A DNA stretch of 64,000 nucleotides from positions 124,001 to 188,000 of the forward strand of contig NZ_CALBRW010000016.1 of the NCBI RefSeq assembly GCF_937927635.1. Reading direction: 5' to 3'. Source of the DNA: an uncultured Microbacterium sp. GTDB taxonomy: Bacteria; Actinomycetota; Actinomycetes; Actinomycetales; Microbacteriaceae. Below, one piece after another: positions 60,627 to 64,000 of the stretch. Numbering within the stretch: position 1 is the stretch's first letter; each line of letters starts with the position of its first letter. A program made the position numbers and the translations under genes. Under the pieces are notes generated by a model. That model was not told the origin of the DNA. It did no database searches and saw only the letters and a program-made list of their open reading frames with translations.

Positions 60627-61613
60627 GTGACAATGACGAACGCCGATGAGCAACCCACTTATTTGGACCCGCGCGCGATCGAGGAGTACTTCAGGCTGGG
60701 AGTGAAGACCGCATTCGTCCTTCGCCCCGACCCACCAGTCCGTATGGAGATCGACCCCGGCCACGAGACGATCGAGCTCACGACGCCGGCATCCGGCTCC
60801 GACCCCGAGGTCACGTCCTTCGAGCACCTCGCCTTCACCAGGTTCAGGGCGGAAGGGCAGGAGTGGTTCCGGCTCACGGTCAACGCAACCGACATGCACT
60901 ACGAGGCGTACGTGCTCGTCGCCTCAGTCGCCGACCAGCTGCGCGCAGGCACCTCCTTCCGCCATGCCGTTTCAGAGGCCGTGTTCACGCTCAAAGACCT
61001 GCTCGCCAGCAGACGACGCCTGACCGAGGAGAAGGAGCTCGGGCTCATCGGCGAGCTGCTCGTCCTCTCACACGTGCTCGTCGCGGAAGGGGAAGCCGCA
61101 GCGATGGCAGCGTGGTTGGGCCCTCTCGCCGAGGAGCACGACTTCGCATTCGCCGAGTTCGATGCCGAGATCAAGACGACGAAGTCCGAATCGCGGACGC
61201 ATCTGATCGGTTCGGACACGCAGCTCGAGGCTTCTCCCGGACGTCCGCTGTATCTCGTCTCGATCCAGTTGACGCGCGCCGGCAACGCCAACCAAGGATT
61301 CGGGTTGCCGACCCTTGTCGACGACATCCGCAACCGACTGGATCAGACGCTCCGCACTTTCGATTCGGCGCTTGAGGGTCTCGGCTGGCACAACGCGGAC
61401 AAGGACCTCTATCGGAGCCGCTTCATGCACAGGAACGCTCCACGCGCGTTCTTCGTCGATGACGAGTTCCCCGCCATCACCTCGAGCCGACTCGATCAGG
61501 TGGTACCGAACCGCCCGTATGTCAGTGGTGTCACCTACCGTGTGAATGTCGCCGATCTCGCGCATGCAGCGATCAGCTCACCCCTTCACGACTTTTGCGA
61601 GGTACCCGAATGA
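60627..61613 (+). CDS. PD-(D/E)XK motif protein (DUF4420-like)
   Basis: Nuclease-like protein of 328 residues from GTG 60627 (ATG at 60633 possible; the ribosome site GGAGAGGGAG favours the GTG). The motif HDFAFAEFDAEIKTTKSESR contains Asp and E-x-K typical of PD-(D/E)XK nucleases, after the helical stretch LTEEKELGLIGELLVLSHVL. In databases this family (DUF4420) often precedes a Z1 ATPase gene. Its stop overlaps the Z1 start by 4 bases (ATGA). It is the likely DNA-cleaving subunit. Confidence 0.88.
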   Translation: MTMTNADEQPTYLDPRAIEEYFRLGVKTAFVLRPDPPVRMEIDPGHETIELTTPASGSDPEVTSFEHLAFTRFRAEGQEWFRLTVNATDMHYEAYVLVASVADQLRAGTSFRHAVSEAVFTLKDLLASRRRLTEEKELGLIGELLVLSHVLVAEGEAAAMAAWLGPLAEEHDFAFAEFDAEIKTTKSESRTHLIGSDTQLEASPGRPLYLVSIQLTRAGNANQGFGLPTLVDDIRNRLDQTLRTFDSALEGLGWHNADKDLYRSRFMHRNAPRAFFVDDEFPAITSSRLDQVVPNRPYVSGVTYRVNVADLAHAAISSPLHDFCEVPE

Positions 61614-64000
61614 CCGATACCGTCGACAGCCGCATCGCCTCCTCCACGCGCAAGATCCTCAATCAGATCCGTGACACGGGCCCCGAGGAGCTCGTCTTCC
61701 TGATCGGCAACGACCTGCGCAAGACGGAACTGAAGCCGACCGAAGCCGAAGTCATCGCATCCACGACAGTGCCGGAGTTGAACGATCCCACACGTCGTGC
61801 AATGCACATGGCACTCGCAGTCTGGGATGCGGCCTCAGCTCCGGATTGGGCGAACAACACCCAACCGGCGACCCCCGATCGTCGCGAGCGGATCTACGAG
61901 CTGCTAGAGATCTCCACGCCGGCGCGTGAGGCGCTCGATGCCGCGTTCCCCAGCGCGTCTCAGATGGATGCGATGATCGTCGATCCGAACCACTGGACTC
62001 CCTGGTACTCCCAAGATCGTCGCGGTTCTCATGACTTCTACTGGCGCGCATATCGCGGAGTGCTCGAAGGCAAAGGCTGGGATGTCGACGCGCTTACGAC
62101 ACTCGACCGCTCGACTACCGAAATCGTCCAGCGACTAGCCGACCCCAGCGCTTCGAAGGGCTATCAGACCAAGGGGCTCGTCGTCGGGCACGTCCAGAGC
62201 GGGAAAACCGCCAACTTCACAGGTATCGTCGCCAAGGCCATCGATGCCGGCTACCGCCTGATCATCGTCCTGACCGGCACAATCGAACTGCTCCGCGGGC
62301 AGACACAACGACGCCTGGACATGGAGCTCGTGGGCGAGGAGAACATTCTCGACGGAGTCGATCCGACGAATGCCGACGCGATCCGTGGCATCGATTACAT
62401 CGGCACGAACGACTCCGACTGGTATGCCGGCAAGTTCCTCAAGCACGGCCAGGACGTCCATTCACTGCCCGAAGTGCCTTCGATCAAACGGCTCACGACG
62501 GCCGACAGGGACTACCGGAAGCTCCGGCTGGGCAAAGATGTGCTCGACTTCCGTCGCACAGGAGAGCTTCACGACACGGGAAAGCCCGTCTACGCGCCGG
62601 AGAACATCTACTCGGTCGACGCCCGTATCGCGGTGATGAAGAAGAACACCGCGTCGCTGAGGAACCTGCTTCATGACTTGCAGAACATTCGCGCCGACGG
62701 CAAGGAGATCCCTGCGCTCATCATCGATGACGAGGCTGACCAGGCGTCCGTCAACACCGTCAACCCACGGTCGAAGAAGGAAGTCGCGGCAGAGGCGAAG
62801 CGCCGCTCGACAATCAACAAGCTGATCGCGCAACTCCTCCAAGAACTGCCCCGCGCACAGTACGTCGGATACACGGCGACACCGTTCGCCAACGTGTTCA
62901 TCTCACCAGACGACTCCGAGGACATCTTCCCCAAAGACTTCCTCGTCAGCCTGGAACCGTCGAAGCAGTACATGGGGGGTCGCTACTTCCATGATCTGGG
63001 TAGGGTGGACGACGACGACAAGGGTGACCCCGCGTACTCGAACGAAGCAGCGTTCGTGCGTAATCTCGAGGCCGACGGGGATACCGACCCCGACGCTGAG
63101 GAGACGGAGATCCAGTCAGCGCTCGACGCATTCATCCTAAGCGGCGCGATCAAGAAGTGGCGTGAGTCGATCAGCGGCGAGTACACCTATCGTCACCACA
63201 CGATGCTCGTGCACGAGTCCGTGCGCACGGCGGAGCAGGCCGACCTCGCGGAACGTTTCCGCGAGGTGTGGAGGACAGCCGGCTACAGCAGTCCTGCTTG
63301 TCTCACACGACTGCGCGAGATGTATGAGGAGGACTTCGTCGCCGTGCACGATTCCCGTGACGGCTGGGCGGATCTTCCAATGCCCGATGACTTCGACGAT
63401 CTGAAGCCCTGGATCGGCGAGGCCGTCGATGCCATCACGGCCGACGTCGACCCTGTCGTCGTCGTGAACGGCACCAAGGACAGCGACTACAACGCCATGG
63501 ATTTCCAGCTGCGCCCGTACTGGCGGATCATGGTCGGAGGCGCGAAACTCAGCCGCGGGTTCACTGTCGAAGGCCTCACAGTCTCGTACTACCGACGACG
63601 CGCAACCGCAGCGGACACACTGATGCAGATGGGTAGATGGTTCGGATACCGCCCCGGGTACGGTGACCTGGTTCGGCTGTACATCGCTCGCAACATCGTC
63701 GATAGTCGCGGAAAGTCCTACGACCTGTACGACGCCTTCACGTCGATCATCGAGGACGAGGAGGAGTTCCGCGCACAGCTGCGCAAGTTCGCGGAGATTC
63801 AGGAGGATGGACGCCCTGCCGTTCGTCCCATCCACGTGCCTCCACTGGTGTTCCAGCAGTTCCCGTGGCTGCGTCCAACCGGAACCAATAAGATGTACAA
63901 CGCCGTGCTGAAATATGAGGGCGACGGCGGGACTGTGAAGGATTTCAACGGCCACGACCGCCGTGAGGACGGTTCCCGGAACCAGAAGCATTTCGCCGCG
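61610..64000 (+). CDS. Z1-domain ATPase (partial)
   Basis: First 797 codons of a large protein; the end lies beyond the window. Walker A GHVQSGKT is at residues 193-200, Walker B LIIDDEAD at 371-377, QYVGYTATPFANVFISPDDS and GGAKLSRGFTVEGLTVSYYR are the Z1 hallmark, and DTLMQMGRWFGYRPGYGDLV follows. Z1 proteins are superfamily 2-like ATPases found in MORC/MutL-linked restriction systems. A further component (for example an AIPR protein) may follow outside the window. Confidence 0.93.
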   Translation, partial: MTDTVDSRIASSTRKILNQIRDTGPEELVFLIGNDLRKTELKPTEAEVIASTTVPELNDPTRRAMHMALAVWDAASAPDWANNTQPATPDRRERIYELLEISTPAREALDAAFPSASQMDAMIVDPNHWTPWYSQDRRGSHDFYWRAYRGVLEGKGWDVDALTTLDRSTTEIVQRLADPSASKGYQTKGLVVGHVQSGKTANFTGIVAKAIDAGYRLIIVLTGTIELLRGQTQRRLDMELVGEENILDGVDPTNADAIRGIDYIGTNDSDWYAGKFLKHGQDVHSLPEVPSIKRLTTADRDYRKLRLGKDVLDFRRTGELHDTGKPVYAPENIYSVDARIAVMKKNTASLRNLLHDLQNIRADGKEIPALIIDDEADQASVNTVNPRSKKEVAAEAKRRSTINKLIAQLLQELPRAQYVGYTATPFANVFISPDDSEDIFPKDFLVSLEPSKQYMGGRYFHDLGRVDDDDKGDPAYSNEAAFVRNLEADGDTDPDAEETEIQSALDAFILSGAIKKWRESISGEYTYRHHTMLVHESVRTAEQADLAERFREVWRTAGYSSPACLTRLREMYEEDFVAVHDSRDGWADLPMPDDFDDLKPWIGEAVDAITADVDPVVVVNGTKDSDYNAMDFQLRPYWRIMVGGAKLSRGFTVEGLTVSYYRRRATAADTLMQMGRWFGYRPGYGDLVRLYIARNIVDSRGKSYDLYDAFTSIIEDEEEFRAQLRKFAEIQEDGRPAVRPIHVPPLVFQQFPWLRPTGTNKMYNAVLKYEGDGGTVKDFNGHDRREDGSRNQKHFAA

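Noticed and set aside
1..64000. CRISPR array
   Set aside because: No series of equal short repeats with regular spacers and no cas gene was seen.

Overview
The window comes from a high-GC actinobacterium, most likely a Microbacterium-like member of the Microbacteriaceae. Support for this is indirect: very high GC at third codon positions, a DtxR/IdeR-type iron box, a small protein of a kind typical of that family (28750-29046), and actinobacterial versions of the housekeeping genes. No rRNA or tRNA was seen, so the taxonomy is an inference.

Left part (1-12.5 kb), ordinary chromosome. It opens with an iron-siderophore ABC importer: a lipoprotein and two FecCD permeases, joined by 4-base overlaps and preceded by an iron box. 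Next come a membrane protein, purine nucleoside phosphorylase (deoD), a FUSC transporter, a large DEAD-box RNA helicase, a zinc-ribbon SDR protein, an M4 metallopeptidase overlapping a gene for its probable emfourin-type inhibitor, and a double-VOC protein.

Island 1 (about 12.57-22.39 kb). Two 66-bp imperfect inverted repeats (56 of 66 positions equal) bound about 9.8 kb of accessory DNA. Inside are unknown proteins, a membrane-anchored GAF-like protein, merR/merA, an AbiE-like toxin-antitoxin pair, two MbcA/ParS/Xre-like antitoxin genes without visible toxins, and a decayed IS3-family element. A stub matching one IS end lies beside the left repeat.

Middle part (22.4-37.5 kb), chromosome again. 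It holds an RNase H with a long tail, DUF503, an ArsR-SRPBCC pair, an AarF kinase with a PadR regulator, IclR divergent from malate synthase G, a VapBC pair, and pantothenate genes panB-panD-panC with a ketopantoate-reductase-like gene.

Defence island (37.8 kb to the right edge). From left to right: a VapB45/VapC45-like pair; a complete Wadjet system (jetA-jetB-jetC-jetD, each junction a 4-base overlap); HepT with an MntA antitoxin that carries a Phd-like N-terminus; a 929-residue GmrSD-type restriction protein with an embedded alkyltransferase-like (ATL) domain; a NERD-helicase with a small winged-helix gene; a GHKL ATPase with a HEPN-like C-terminus and its partner; a DNA cytosine methyltransferase; an 881-residue GHKL (MORC/MutL-like) ATPase fused to a nearly complete sigma-70 factor; a remnant of a DUF1156 methylase; a PD-(D/E)XK protein; and a Z1 ATPase that runs off the window.

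The most interesting part is 53.9-64 kb. Methyltransferase, GHKL-sigma fusion, PD-(D/E)XK nuclease and Z1 ATPase form a MORC/Z1-type restriction neighbourhood. The sigma fusion suggests that DNA sensing or ATP-driven clamping is coupled directly to promoter selection. A second GHKL ATPase with a HEPN-like domain points tail to tail into the methyltransferase and may belong to the same system.
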